In this document: one piece after another, positions 40,996 through 49,978 of the stretch
How positions within the stretch are numbered: position 1 is the first letter of the stretch
How the letters are laid out: each line of letters opens with the position of its first letter
From: Actinomycetota bacterium
GTDB lineage: Bacteria > Actinomycetota > Acidimicrobiia > Acidimicrobiales > Ilumatobacteraceae
Reading direction: 5' to 3'
Assembly: GCA_009702045.1 (NCBI GenBank)
Contig: WLIV01000001.1
Location: 1-64,000, forward strand
Length of the DNA stretch: 64,000 nucleotides
Translations under genes and position numbers: made by a program
The notes under the pieces: model-generated
What the model saw: the letters and a program-made list of their open reading frames with translations, nothing else
The model's database searches: none
Told to the model about the DNA's origin: nothing

Positions 40996-41829
40996 ATGGA
41001 CAGCCGAACGTTCCTCGGGCTCACACAGAGTCACAACCCGTATCGCTGGTCGATGGAGGTCACCTCTCGGCTGATCACCATGGGCAACTTCCTGTGGGGT
41101 GGTGCCGGGCTGGGTGCCGCCATTTCGGCACTGGAGGGCACCACCGGCCGCAACGTGGTGTGGGCCACGTCGCAGTACTTGTCGTACGCCCGCTGCGGCG
41201 AGGTGCTCGACATCGATGTCACGGTCGCGGTACAGGGACATCAGATGTCGCAGGCTCGGGCGGTGTGCCATGTCGGCAACCGCGAGATCCTCACCGTCAA
41301 CGCTGCGCTGGGTGACCGAGCCTTCGATCGTTCCGGTCAGTGGGAGCGCATGCCGACGGTGCCGTCGCCGGATGAGTGCGGCGACCGGGAGTACCGTCAC
41401 GACCTCGAGAACACCATCGGCGAGCAGATGGATCAGCGGATCATCAAGGGTCGCAACCCGTCGGAGTTGCCCGGTGCTGAGGGCGACGGGCAGACGCTGA
41501 TGTGGGCGCGCATCCCCAAGGTGATCGACGGCGTCGACGCCACGACGCTCGCCGTGTTGGGCGACTTCGTACCGTTCGGTGTTGGTCAGGCCTTGGGTGT
41601 TCGCGGTGGCGGCAACAGCCTCGACAACACCCTGCGGGTGGTGAACCTGGTGCCGACGGAATGGGTGCTCCTCGACATTCGGGCGCACGCCGTGAATCGA
41701 GGTTTCGGACACGGGCTGGTGCACATGTTCGCCGAGGATGGCACGTTGATGGCGACGGCCAGCCAGAGCTGCATCGTGCGGTATTGGAAAGACAACACGT
41801 CGCCCGCCGACGCCGAGAAGGGATCCTGA
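40996..41829 (+). CDS. Acyl-CoA thioesterase-like double hot-dog protein
   Basis: 277 residues with two hot-dog halves, resembling TesB-type thioesterases. The first half holds NFLWGGAGLGAAISALEGTT and the second DFVPFGVGQALGVRGGGNSLDNTLRVV, with SLDNTLR placed like the Ser/Asp active site of TesB. Followed by an LLM oxidoreductase gene whose ATG overlaps its TGA by one base. TAGAGT nine bases before the ATG is a possible -10. Confidence 0.78.
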   Translation: MDSRTFLGLTQSHNPYRWSMEVTSRLITMGNFLWGGAGLGAAISALEGTTGRNVVWATSQYLSYARCGEVLDIDVTVAVQGHQMSQARAVCHVGNREILTVNAALGDRAFDRSGQWERMPTVPSPDECGDREYRHDLENTIGEQMDQRIIKGRNPSELPGAEGDGQTLMWARIPKVIDGVDATTLAVLGDFVPFGVGQALGVRGGGNSLDNTLRVVNLVPTEWVLLDIRAHAVNRGFGHGLVHMFAEDGTLMATASQSCIVRYWKDNTSPADAEKGS

Positions 41830-42812
41830 TGAGCCTGCCCATTCGCCCCGGTATGACCGTGCCCCTCCCCGGGCCGCTGCACAGTCACCGCGAGAAGCTC
41901 GCCGAGTTGGCCGACCTTGGCTACACCGACATCTGGTCGGCCGAGAGCGACGGTGCCGATGGCTTTACTCCGCTGGCCCTCGCTGCTGCATGGGAGCCGC
42001 GTCTGCGGTTGGGCACGGCAATCATCCCCGCGTACACCCGGTCGCCAGCATGTTTCGCTCAGTGCGTGGCATCAATGGCTGACGCAGCACCTGGCCGCTT
42101 TGCAATCGGTATCGGCAGTAGTAGCAACGTCATCGTCGAGAAGTGGAACGGCGTGCCGTTCGAGCAGCCGTACAAGAAGGTGCGCGATGTCGTGCGCTTC
42201 CTGCGTGAGGCCTTCACCGGCGAGAAGGTGAGCGGCAGCTTCGACACGTTCGAAGTCAGTGGCTTCCGCCTGGGAGTGCGTCCCGAACAGCAACCCCCGA
42301 TTCTCGTGGCCGCGTTGCGCGAAGGAATGCTTCGCCTCGCCGGACGCGAGGGTGATGGGGCGATCATCAACTGGCTGAGCCCGGACGATGTGCCTCAGGT
42401 GACCTCAGTGGTCCGTGACGCAGCTGGCGGCGAGGAGAAGGAGATCGTCGCGCGCATCTTCTGCTGTCCCAGCGAGAACGCCGAAGTGGTGCGGGCTGCG
42501 GCCAAGTTCGCCATCGCCGCCTACATGAACGTGCCGGTGTACGCCGCGTTCCAAGAGTGGCTGGGCCGTGGCCCGGCGCTGCAGGGTATGTGGGATGCCT
42601 GGAAGGCAGGTGACCGCAAGGCGGCGCTGGCAGCGATCCCGGACGAGGTAGTGGACCAGTTAGTGGTGCACGGTTCACCGGCACAGTGTCGGGCGACGAT
42701 CCAGCGCTACTTCGACAACGGAGTGACCACCAGTTCTCTGGCCATTCTGCCGCTCGACCCCGATCTGAAGCACTGGGACGCGGTGCGTAGCCTGGCGCCC
42801 AGCGCGAGCTGA
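41829..42812 (+). CDS. LLM-class F420-dependent oxidoreductase
   Basis: 327 residues, luciferase-like TIM barrel. AELADLGYTDIWSAES, LRLGTAIIPAYTRSPACFAQ and APGRFAIGIGSSSNVIVEKW are hallmark strands; the last contains the cofactor phosphate-binding G-x-G-S-S. Actinobacterial members use F420. Co-transcribed with the upstream thioesterase, so the two may work on the same CoA-linked substrate. Confidence 0.85.
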   Translation: MSLPIRPGMTVPLPGPLHSHREKLAELADLGYTDIWSAESDGADGFTPLALAAAWEPRLRLGTAIIPAYTRSPACFAQCVASMADAAPGRFAIGIGSSSNVIVEKWNGVPFEQPYKKVRDVVRFLREAFTGEKVSGSFDTFEVSGFRLGVRPEQQPPILVAALREGMLRLAGREGDGAIINWLSPDDVPQVTSVVRDAAGGEEKEIVARIFCCPSENAEVVRAAAKFAIAAYMNVPVYAAFQEWLGRGPALQGMWDAWKAGDRKAALAAIPDEVVDQLVVHGSPAQCRATIQRYFDNGVTTSSLAILPLDPDLKHWDAVRSLAPSAS

Positions 42813-42849
42813 ACGCCAGGCCAGCGTTGCTGGCCGGCTGCGACTGCGG

Positions 42850-43077
42850 TTACGCCGCCCGGCGGGTGGGTGTGGAGGGCCTGACCCTGGTGGCGGGGAC
42901 TGCAGGTGCGGGGTTGGCGTCCGCCCGCAGTGCGGCGAGTTGGGCCTTGATGGAGGCGATACGTGCCAGCCCGAGTTGGCGGGTGTGCTGGTCGAGCCGG
43001 AACTGAACCGGGATCTCGGCCGGCGACAGCAGCGCCAGTTGCTCGGGGGCCTGGGTGGTGTGGGTGCTGTGGGCCAT
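42850..43077 (-). CDS. Small protein of unknown function
   Basis: 75 residues, starting MAHSTHTTQAPEQLALLSPA. The middle (TRQLGLARIASIKAQLAALR) is an amphipathic helix, and the C terminus is Pro/Arg-rich. TATGGT lies seven bases before the ATG on the minus strand, giving leaderless geometry, which is the main support for it being real. Confidence 0.5.
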   Translation of the reverse strand: MAHSTHTTQAPEQLALLSPAEIPVQFRLDQHTRQLGLARIASIKAQLAALRADANPAPAVPATRVRPSTPTRRAA

Positions 43078-43136
43078 ACCCCGAACCATACGGAAGGGGT
43101 CTCACAAGGTTTCCCGACCTCGTCCGGAGATGAGCG

Positions 43137-44012
43137 TCAGCCGACGACGATGACCGCGCCGATCACCGAGATGAGCATCACGACAGCCGGGGCCGCGTAG
43201 GTCGCCCACTTCGGCACCGGCTTCCAACTCGGTGCCAGCATCAGCCAACCGAGAATGGCCCCGGCGATTGCGCCGCCGACGTGCCCGCCGATCGAGATGC
43301 CGCGGATCGAGAACGTCAATACGAGGTTCAGCACCAACGTCATGCCGATCCCTGTGCTGAACACGTTGATGCCGCGACGGTGCAGGCCCACTGCCGCGCC
43401 CGCCATCAAGCCGAACACGGCGCCCGACGCGCCGCCGGTGAGGGCACCGCCGTCCACCAGTAACACACCCAGCGAACCTGCCAGCAACGCGGCGGTGTAC
43501 AGCAGCGAGAACCGCACAGTACCCAGCGCTCGCTCGAGCAGCTTGCCGAGTTGGAACAGCAGCAGCATGTTCATTGCCAAGTGGAACAGTCCGAAGTGGA
43601 TGAAGCCGGAGGTGATCAGCCGGTACCACTGGTGTGCCGGATAGATGGCCGAGTTGCTGTCCCAGCGGCTCTGTCCCTGCAGGATCGTCTTGCTGAGGCC
43701 GAGATCGCCGTGCAGCTTGGTGGCCGTCCCAGCAAACGACTGTGAGTCGGAGGCGCCCATCCACATGAACACGGCGACGTTGATCGCGATGATCGAGTAG
43801 GTCACTGGCGTGAGGAGCTGTGAGCTCGCCAGCTTGGCGCGGGTCTTCACATCGGGGCGTGCGGCCTTCGCGCAATCGAGGCAGTGTGAACCAACCTGCG
43901 CTTGTACGAGACAGTCGCTGCACGCCGGCTTTCCGCAGCGTGTGCAGCTGCGCCCGGCCTCGCGGTCGGGGTGTCGGTAGCAGCGGTGGAGTGCGGGGTC
44001 GGCGGAGGACAC
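43137..44012 (-). CDS. Rhomboid intramembrane serine protease with zinc-binding N terminus
   Basis: 291 residues. The Ser-His dyad is S196 in GGASGAVFG and H244 in IGGHVGGA; the HxxxN helix is H144-N148 (HLAMN). The N-terminal 50 residues hold three C-x2-C pairs (SCTRC, CSDC, CLDC) plus His, a B-box-like zinc site. Cleaves membrane-anchored substrates. It lies next to a second intramembrane protease gene. Confidence 0.9.
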   Translation of the reverse strand: MSSADPALHRCYRHPDREAGRSCTRCGKPACSDCLVQAQVGSHCLDCAKAARPDVKTRAKLASSQLLTPVTYSIIAINVAVFMWMGASDSQSFAGTATKLHGDLGLSKTILQGQSRWDSNSAIYPAHQWYRLITSGFIHFGLFHLAMNMLLLFQLGKLLERALGTVRFSLLYTAALLAGSLGVLLVDGGALTGGASGAVFGLMAGAAVGLHRRGINVFSTGIGMTLVLNLVLTFSIRGISIGGHVGGAIAGAILGWLMLAPSWKPVPKWATYAAPAVVMLISVIGAVIVVG

Positions 44013-44035
44013 CTCGCCAGGTTACCTACCGTGTC

Positions 44036-44683
44036 TCACGCCAGAGCGCCGATCATCACTGTGATGATGACGATCAGAATGATCGTGACGTTGTAGACCG
44101 CGTGGGCCGTCGTCGATTCGATGGTCGCGTCGACCCGGTCGCGGGTGTCGGCGTACCGGCGCAGATACACCCACATGAAGTACGCCCCACCGAGCGACAG
44201 CGCGAGGGCGGCGCCGATCGGGATTCCGATCACCGCGTGGATCAACCCGAACTGGACGACCTTCAGCGCCCTCCGCTGACCCGACCAGTCCTCCGCTCCG
44301 GTGCGGAACAGTCGTTCCTCTGCATAGGCGAATAGGGGCAGCGCCGGCAGCAGCAGAGTGATGAACAGCACTGGGATCAACCATTCCCACATAGTGCCGG
44401 CGGTGGCTTGGGAACTACCGAACACCGGGTTGCCGTCGCCGCCCATGGCGCTCCACCATCCCCAGTCCAACCCCGGCACCTGCATCAGCGCAGTGGCCGC
44501 GGCGATGACGGCGGTGAGCAACAGCGGTACGGGCCACAAGTGACGCCAACCGGCGTTGTGCCACACCTTGCGGATGACAGCGCGGCCGTCAGCGCTGCGG
44601 GAACGTTGCACGCCTGTAACGAGGCGATACCCCATGAACCCGAGCACCGCGAACGTGAGGACGTTCGTGAGCTGATGACTCAA
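44036..44683 (-). CDS. CPBP-family intramembrane glutamic protease
   Basis: 215 residues from a TTG overlapping the stop of the GGDEF gene (TTGA). The motif EERLFRTGAEDW holds the paired Glu and Arg, FGLIHAVIGIPIG the His of the second motif and HAVYNVTIILI the C-terminal H-x-x-x-N. All three are needed in the CAAX/CPBP family. A start further downstream (GTG or ATG) would trim the first helix. Translational coupling to the cyclic-di-GMP gene suggests a shared regulon. Confidence 0.78.
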   Translation of the reverse strand: MSHQLTNVLTFAVLGFMGYRLVTGVQRSRSADGRAVIRKVWHNAGWRHLWPVPLLLTAVIAAATALMQVPGLDWGWWSAMGGDGNPVFGSSQATAGTMWEWLIPVLFITLLLPALPLFAYAEERLFRTGAEDWSGQRRALKVVQFGLIHAVIGIPIGAALALSLGGAYFMWVYLRRYADTRDRVDATIESTTAHAVYNVTIILIVIITVMIGALA

Positions 44684-46725
44684 CTGGTGCGGGCGGCGAA
44701 GACGTCGGCGCCGATGGGCTCGCCGAGCAGATGCCCTTGCACCAGATCGCAGCCGAGCACACGCAGGCGGCGCAGCTGATCGGCCGAGGTGACCCATTCG
44801 GCCACGACCTGCATATCGAGCGCATGGGCCAACTGAATGATGGCCCGCACGATGGGGTCGTCGTTGCCGCTGGTGCCGAGCATGCGGGCCACCGAACCAT
44901 CGAGCTTCAGCACGTCGGCCGTACAGGTGCGCAGCGCAGTGAGCGAGGAGATACCGGTGCCGAAGTTGTCGAGCGACAGTTGTACTCCGAAGCGGCGCAA
45001 CGCCTGCAGCGAACGCAGCGTGCCTGGCTGGCCGTCGTTCAGCGTGCTCTCATCGAAGTCGAGCGTGAGCTGATGTGGGCTGAGCTCCATTTGACGGACG
45101 GTGGCGAGCACCCGCTCGACGAACGTGCCCTCGGCCAACTGACGGGCGGCGACGTTGACGTGCACACTGAAGCCGCGATCGACGAGGCCGGCATCGAGCC
45201 ATGCGCGTGCGTCGAGGCACGCCTGACGCAGTACCCAATCGCCGATCGGCACGATCGCTCCGGACTCTTCGGCCAGGTGCAGGAACTGCGCCGGCAGCAA
45301 CGTTCCTCGCTCGGGGTGGTCCCAGCGCAGCAATGCCTCGGCGCCGGCCACGCGACCGCTGTGGGTGGAGATGATTGGCTGGTACGCCAGATGCAGTTCG
45401 CCCGAAGCGAGAGCCCGCTCGAGCCGTGAGGACAGTTCTTTGTGCTGGCGCGATTCGACGCGCATGGCATCGGAGTAGACCTCGCAGCGTGAACGACCGC
45501 GGCGCTTGGCCTGATACATCGCGATGTCGGCGTTGCGAAGGAGCTCGACGGCGGCCTCGCTGCCGCCGACACCCTCCATCTCCAGCGCCGGGCAGAGAGC
45601 GACGCCGATACTGACGGACAAGTCGACCTCGACTCCTTGCACCATCACGCGGCCGCTGAGCGCATGTCGAATGCGCTCGGCGAGTTCCAGTGCGCTGTGC
45701 TCGTCGATTCCCCCGTCGCACAGCACGACGAACTCGTCGCCGCCGATGCGGGCGACGATGTCGGAGGGGCGAGTGGCGTGAGCGATGCGATGCGCAACTT
45801 GCATGAGCAGCGCGTCGCCGACATCGTGCCCGACGGTGTCGTTGACTTCTTTGAGACGGTCGACGTCCACGAACAGGATGGCAACGTTGTTGCGGGTGCC
45901 GCGGATGCCGTCGAGTGCGTCGGCTGCCGAGCGCTGCAACTTCAAGCGGTTGGGAAGGCCCGTGAGCGGATCGTGGTTGGCCTGCCGGGTGAGCTCCAGC
46001 TGCAGGTGTTTGGCGGCCGTGATGTCGCGAGCCACGCCGCCCCAGTACTCGACGAGTCCATCGGGCGAACGCTGCAACAGCAGATCGATATCGAGTGTGC
46101 GCTCGAGGCCGTCGGGGCCGCGGAAACCGACCTCGCCCGACCAGGTGCCGCTCTCGTTGCTGTCCATCACGGCGCGGGGTACCTGGTCGCGGATCGCTTG
46201 TAGCAGGCCGCGGGCGCCGGGGTCGCGCACAAGATCGAGCTCGTCGCCGACGCCGAACAGCGCACGCGCCGCCGGGTTGGTGAACACCGGCGCTCCGTTG
46301 CGGTCGAGGATGATCACGGAGTCTTCAGTGGAGCAGACCACTCCGGTGAGTCGATCGAGGAGTTGCTCGCGGCGAACGTTCTCGGTCTGGTTGAGCGCAG
46401 AGCCGCCATAACTGGCCACTCGGTTGAACTCGTCGCGAACGGGTTCGGCATCGATGCGTACCCAGGTCATCTGGCCGTCGCCGTGCCACACACGGAAGTC
46501 CAGCTGCACTGGCCCATCGAGTTCGACAGCTCGGCGCCATGCGAGTTCCGCCGACGCCCGGTCTCCGGGGTGAGCGTTGCTCCACGGTGGCAGACCGACG
46601 GGGGACGATGTGGACCCGATGACGAGCGCGCCGAATGCTGCATTGGCCGCTGTAATGCGGCCATCGCGGTCAGCCTGGAACAGGCCTACCGGCAGCGAAG
46701 GGAGCAACTCGTTGATGATCGTCAT
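44680..46725 (-). CDS. PAS-GGDEF-EAL protein with degenerate EAL domain
   Basis: 681 residues with two PAS-like sensor domains (about 1-115 and 120-240), GGDEF (motif intact at 328-332) and EAL. The EAL domain keeps E463-A-L and N524, but the metal-site Asp-Asp is D586-N587 (DNFG instead of DDFG), Glu of the L-E-x-T-E motif is Asp (D556) and AEGVE is AEWVT. So it is probably an active diguanylate cyclase with a non-catalytic or c-di-GMP-binding EAL domain. No membrane segment. Confidence 0.9.
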   Translation of the reverse strand: MTIINELLPSLPVGLFQADRDGRITAANAAFGALVIGSTSSPVGLPPWSNAHPGDRASAELAWRRAVELDGPVQLDFRVWHGDGQMTWVRIDAEPVRDEFNRVASYGGSALNQTENVRREQLLDRLTGVVCSTEDSVIILDRNGAPVFTNPAARALFGVGDELDLVRDPGARGLLQAIRDQVPRAVMDSNESGTWSGEVGFRGPDGLERTLDIDLLLQRSPDGLVEYWGGVARDITAAKHLQLELTRQANHDPLTGLPNRLKLQRSAADALDGIRGTRNNVAILFVDVDRLKEVNDTVGHDVGDALLMQVAHRIAHATRPSDIVARIGGDEFVVLCDGGIDEHSALELAERIRHALSGRVMVQGVEVDLSVSIGVALCPALEMEGVGGSEAAVELLRNADIAMYQAKRRGRSRCEVYSDAMRVESRQHKELSSRLERALASGELHLAYQPIISTHSGRVAGAEALLRWDHPERGTLLPAQFLHLAEESGAIVPIGDWVLRQACLDARAWLDAGLVDRGFSVHVNVAARQLAEGTFVERVLATVRQMELSPHQLTLDFDESTLNDGQPGTLRSLQALRRFGVQLSLDNFGTGISSLTALRTCTADVLKLDGSVARMLGTSGNDDPIVRAIIQLAHALDMQVVAEWVTSADQLRRLRVLGCDLVQGHLLGEPIGADVFAARTS

Positions 46726-46768
46726 CCTTGCATGTCGAGCATTGGTACTTGGTGGTTATCGGTCGGGA

Positions 46769-47392
46769 TCATGCCCGACTGAAGGAACCTGTGACCGAAC
46801 CTTCGTCCAATTCCGCCGACTGGATCGCATCGATGAGGTCGAGGCCGGCGGCTCCGTCGCTGGAACCTGAGGGCTGGCCCAGGTAGTAGACGGTGATGAG
46901 GTAGTTGTGCGTCTCACCTGCGGGCGGGCACGGGCCGGTGTAGCCAGCGACTCCGTTCCCATTCGTGCCCTCGTAGGCGCCGATGGGAACCGTGTTCTCG
47001 GCGATGGATGTGCTGCTGGGCGAAAGACCGGCGATTGCCCAGTGGACGAACTCGGGAGCGTCGACGTCGGTGAGTGTGATCGCGATCTCCACGGTGCCTG
47101 CCGGAGCAGTACTCCACGACAGTGCCGGTGCCAGATTCGTTCCGTCGCATGTGTAGCGGGGGTCGATCGCGGCGCCGTCACGCCACGGTGCGGTGACCGT
47201 GAGCCCGGCCGGGAGCGGCAGCCCGGTGGTGCTGGGCTCCCCGATCCCGTCGGTGACCGATGGGGCGGCGAGCGTCGAGATGGAGGACTGTTGGCCCGGA
47301 CCGGCTGGGCGCAGTGCGCGCCCATCGTGGCGGCAGCCACCAGCGATCAGGATCACGAGGCAGACAGAGGTGAGCAGGACGGCACGGCGCAC
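46769..47392 (-). CDS. PEBP-family (YbhB/Raf kinase inhibitor-like) lipoprotein
   Basis: 207 residues from a GTG at 47392. The signal VRRAVLLTSVCLVILIAGGC ends in a lipobox, so it is anchored outside the membrane. The domain has PRYTCDGTNLAPALSWS, VDAPEFVHWAIAGL and YTGPCPPAGETHNYLITVYY, which are the phosphatidylethanolamine-binding motifs. Function in bacteria is unclear. Confidence 0.87.
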   Translation of the reverse strand: MRRAVLLTSVCLVILIAGGCRHDGRALRPAGPGQQSSISTLAAPSVTDGIGEPSTTGLPLPAGLTVTAPWRDGAAIDPRYTCDGTNLAPALSWSTAPAGTVEIAITLTDVDAPEFVHWAIAGLSPSSTSIAENTVPIGAYEGTNGNGVAGYTGPCPPAGETHNYLITVYYLGQPSGSSDGAAGLDLIDAIQSAELDEGSVTGSFSRA

Positions 47393-47454
47393 GGGGTGCA
47401 GCCTAGGTGTCGGCCCACCCGGCCGGGTGGCAGCGCGAGAGGAAAGGTCACGGA

Positions 47455-47460
47455 TAACGT
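47455..47460 (+). promoter_or_regulatory. Predicted -10 of the mycothiol amidase gene
   Basis: TAACGT, seven bases, then GTG at 47468. This supports 47468 over the GTG at 47459. Confidence 0.4.
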
Positions 47461-47467
47461 GCTCCCC

Positions 47468-48385
47468 GTGGCCGATTCGCTCTGTGTACTCACCGTGCAT
47501 GCGCACCCCGACGACGAAGCGTCCAAGGGCGCGCCCACTCTGGCCCGCTATCACGCCGAGGGTGTGCGCACGGTGCTGGTGTGTTGCACGGGTGGCGAGG
47601 AGGGCGACCTCCAGAACCCTGGCCTGCGTGAATCGGGTCAGCCGTTCCATGGGCTGAGCCCCGAACAGGAAAAGTTGCTGTTGGCCCAAGTGCGTCCCGG
47701 CGAACTGGCCCGCTCGGCCGAGATCATCGGCTTCGACGAGGTCGTGATGCTCGGTTATCGCGACTCGGGAATGGTCGACAGCGTCGCCAACCAGCATCCT
47801 GATTGCTTCCACACGGCTCCGCTCGACGAGGCGGTCGGTCGTCTCGTGGTGGTCATCCGTCGCGAGCGGCCGCAAGTGATCATCACCTACGGCGACGATC
47901 AGCGCAGCTACCCGCACCCCGACCACGTGAAGGTGCACGACATCTCGATCCCCGCGTTCGAACGCGCCGGCGACCCAGCCTGGTACCCAGAGGCGGGCGA
48001 GCCGTGGCAGCCACTGAAGATGTATTACTCGGTATGGTCGCGTGCTCGGATGGTGGCGGTCCACGAGGGAATGATTCGCCACCGGGGCGAGTCACCGTAC
48101 GACCAGGCATGGCTCGATCGACCTGGCCACGACGACCGCATCACCACCAAACTGGAGATCTCGGCCTACCTGTCGGCGCGTAGCGGGTCGCTACGCGCTC
48201 ACGCCACGCAGGTCGACCCCAAGGAACCGTGGTGGTTCGGGTTGTCGGACGAGCAGTTGGCTGATGTGTACCCCTGGGAGGACTGGATTCTGGCACGCTC
48301 GCTGGTGGGTGTGCCTGCCGACGGCGAGCTGGAGGACGACCTGTTTGCCGGGGTCAGCGAACGCGTGCTGGGCATCGGCGAATGA
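47468..48385 (+). CDS. mca: Mycothiol S-conjugate amidase
   Basis: 305 residues, PIG-L deacetylase fold. The zinc motif is HAHPDDEASKGA at the N terminus, with the third ligand His in SYPHPDHVKVHD. The length and the TVLVCCTGGEEGDLQNP segment fit Mca rather than the shorter MshB. Mca cleaves mycothiol adducts of toxic electrophiles, releasing mercapturates. The GTG at 47468 aligns the N terminus with known Mca proteins. An ATGA overlap leads to an SCP2 gene. Confidence 0.88.
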   Translation: MADSLCVLTVHAHPDDEASKGAPTLARYHAEGVRTVLVCCTGGEEGDLQNPGLRESGQPFHGLSPEQEKLLLAQVRPGELARSAEIIGFDEVVMLGYRDSGMVDSVANQHPDCFHTAPLDEAVGRLVVVIRRERPQVIITYGDDQRSYPHPDHVKVHDISIPAFERAGDPAWYPEAGEPWQPLKMYYSVWSRARMVAVHEGMIRHRGESPYDQAWLDRPGHDDRITTKLEISAYLSARSGSLRAHATQVDPKEPWWFGLSDEQLADVYPWEDWILARSLVGVPADGELEDDLFAGVSERVLGIGE

Positions 48386-48609
48386 GCATCCAGTACCGGG
48401 TGGCCTTCGGGAAGAACGACGAGGCCGTCGACGGCCCCGACGATGCCGAGGTCGTGGTGACGATCGCCGCTGGCGACGCATCGCTCGGGGCATCGGTCGC
48501 GTTCATGCAGGGCAAGCTGAAGAGCACCGGCAGCACGGGTGTGTTGTTGGCAGCGCTGAGCAACGGCTCGGCAGCGGCGGCGATCAGCCGGCTCGCATTG
48601 CGCCCCTGA
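48382..48609 (+). CDS. SCP2 sterol-carrier-like small protein
   Basis: 75 residues. EAVDGPDDAEVVVTIAAGDA and VAFMQGKLKSTGSTGVLLAAL match the SCP2 lipid-binding pattern, here a shortened version. It overlaps mca by 4 nt and the convergent deacetylase gene by 26 bp. Role with Mca unknown. Confidence 0.78.
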   Translation: MSIQYRVAFGKNDEAVDGPDDAEVVVTIAAGDASLGASVAFMQGKLKSTGSTGVLLAALSNGSAAAAISRLALRP

Positions 48610-49435
48610 GCTCTCGATACCCAATGGGCACCGCGCCCGATTCAAGGATCAGCTCGCGCAATGTGTCATCGGAAGTGACCAACTCGTGGTCATCGATCCA
48701 GAGTTCTGCAGCAGCCGAGATGGCACGAACCTCAGGGGTGTCGATCACCGGTTGCACATGGATCTCGCTGACACCCGCCGGCAAGTTGCGAATAGCGTCG
48801 TAGACGCGCTCGCGGCTACCGGCGCGCCAGTCGTGGTCGAAGTGATCGGGGAACACCACGCCCTCTTCCGCAGCCAGCTTCCTGAACGGGAATCCGGCCT
48901 GCTCGGCACTGATGCTGGAGGGCAAGCGGATCGGCAACCGGAACTCGATGGCGAGTTCGAGGTACACGTCGAAGAACTCGGGACGCAGCGTGATGACCGA
49001 CAGGTGAGGAGCCAGGTGTGTGACGTCGACGTCCCATGCCAGCGCGCGCTCGATCTGGGCGCGGCACTCGCGCAGCACCTCGGCGGGGTCGGCGTGCTGC
49101 CACAGGTCGTCGACCTCGCGAGGAAAGCCACCCTCACCCGACAACAGCGACGGCGAGTGTGTGATCGGCCCAAAGCGGTAGGCCTCGTGTTCGCAGTTGA
49201 GCGTGAGGTGCACGCCGATGTCGTCGGTGGGCGCAATGCGCATTGCTGCGTGGCGCGCCCATGGTGCGGGCACCATGAGGCTGGCGCATGTGGCGACGCC
49301 GTTGTGAAGCGCGTCGAACACCCCTTCGTTCGCTGCGTGGCAGCTGCCGAGGTCGTCGCAGGAGATGATGACCAGGCGCGTGCCAGGCGAGTACCCGAGG
49401 CGTTCGGTAAGGGAACGTTCCGAAGCGGTGCTCAT
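48584..49435 (-). CDS. YdjC/ChbG-HpnK-type carbohydrate deacetylase
   Basis: 283 residues from an ATG at 49435. Metal-binding Asp residues are in LVIISCDDLGSCHAANEGVFDAL, His ligands in GVHLTLNCEHEAYR and HLAPHLSV; the C-terminal GVSEIHVQPVIDTPE has further conserved residues. It removes acetyl groups from sugars such as diacetylchitobiose or hopanoid-linked glucosamine; the substrate here is unknown. Confidence 0.85.
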   Translation of the reverse strand: MSTASERSLTERLGYSPGTRLVIISCDDLGSCHAANEGVFDALHNGVATCASLMVPAPWARHAAMRIAPTDDIGVHLTLNCEHEAYRFGPITHSPSLLSGEGGFPREVDDLWQHADPAEVLRECRAQIERALAWDVDVTHLAPHLSVITLRPEFFDVYLELAIEFRLPIRLPSSISAEQAGFPFRKLAAEEGVVFPDHFDHDWRAGSRERVYDAIRNLPAGVSEIHVQPVIDTPEVRAISAAAELWIDDHELVTSDDTLRELILESGAVPIGYRELRGAMRAG

Positions 49436-49445
49436 CAGCCGAACG

Positions 49446-49955
49446 CTACCCGCTGCACTTGCCCCACAACCCCGCATCCGCCGCATGCGCATCGTGGGCA
49501 GCGTGCACGAACTCGCTGCTGTGGGCAATGTTGGGCGCGATCGTCAGCGCGTGGGCGTATCCCTGGCGCACGATCTCGAGGTTCACGAACGTGCCATCGG
49601 CCAGATATACGTAGGCCAGTAGGCGGTCGTAGGGATCGCGTGGCTCCACATCGCGCTCGAGGTACAGCGCGATGCCTTTGGGCAGCAGCGCAGCCGTGAA
49701 CGCGCTGGCCTCCGGGCCGAAGCACTGCACGGGAGTGTTCGGTTTCTTCGTCTCCGGCGTGTCGATACCGATCAGGCGCACGCGCTCCTTGCGGCCGTGC
49801 ACGAGCACGTCGATTGTGTCGCCGTCGACGACCTTCACGAGTGTGGCATTCGGTGTGAGCGCGGTTATGTCCGTTGGAGCGCGAGACGGCGGCGTGCCGG
49901 AGCACGCCGCCGTGAGGACGATCATCAAGGAGCAGACGACCCACGCGTAGCGCAT
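49446..49955 (-). CDS. Thermonuclease-like (SNase) lipoprotein
   Basis: 169 residues. The signal YAWVVCSLMIVLTAAC ends in a lipobox. The staphylococcal nuclease elements are VVDGDTIDV (Asp), RVRLIGIDTPETKK (Arg and Glu) and EPRDPYDRLLAYVYL (second Arg). So it is a Ca2+-dependent extracellular nuclease bound to the membrane. Confidence 0.88.
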   Translation of the reverse strand: MRYAWVVCSLMIVLTAACSGTPPSRAPTDITALTPNATLVKVVDGDTIDVLVHGRKERVRLIGIDTPETKKPNTPVQCFGPEASAFTAALLPKGIALYLERDVEPRDPYDRLLAYVYLADGTFVNLEIVRQGYAHALTIAPNIAHSSEFVHAAHDAHAADAGLWGKCSG

Positions 49956-49978
49956 GGATCCTCTTTATCGTCGAATGC

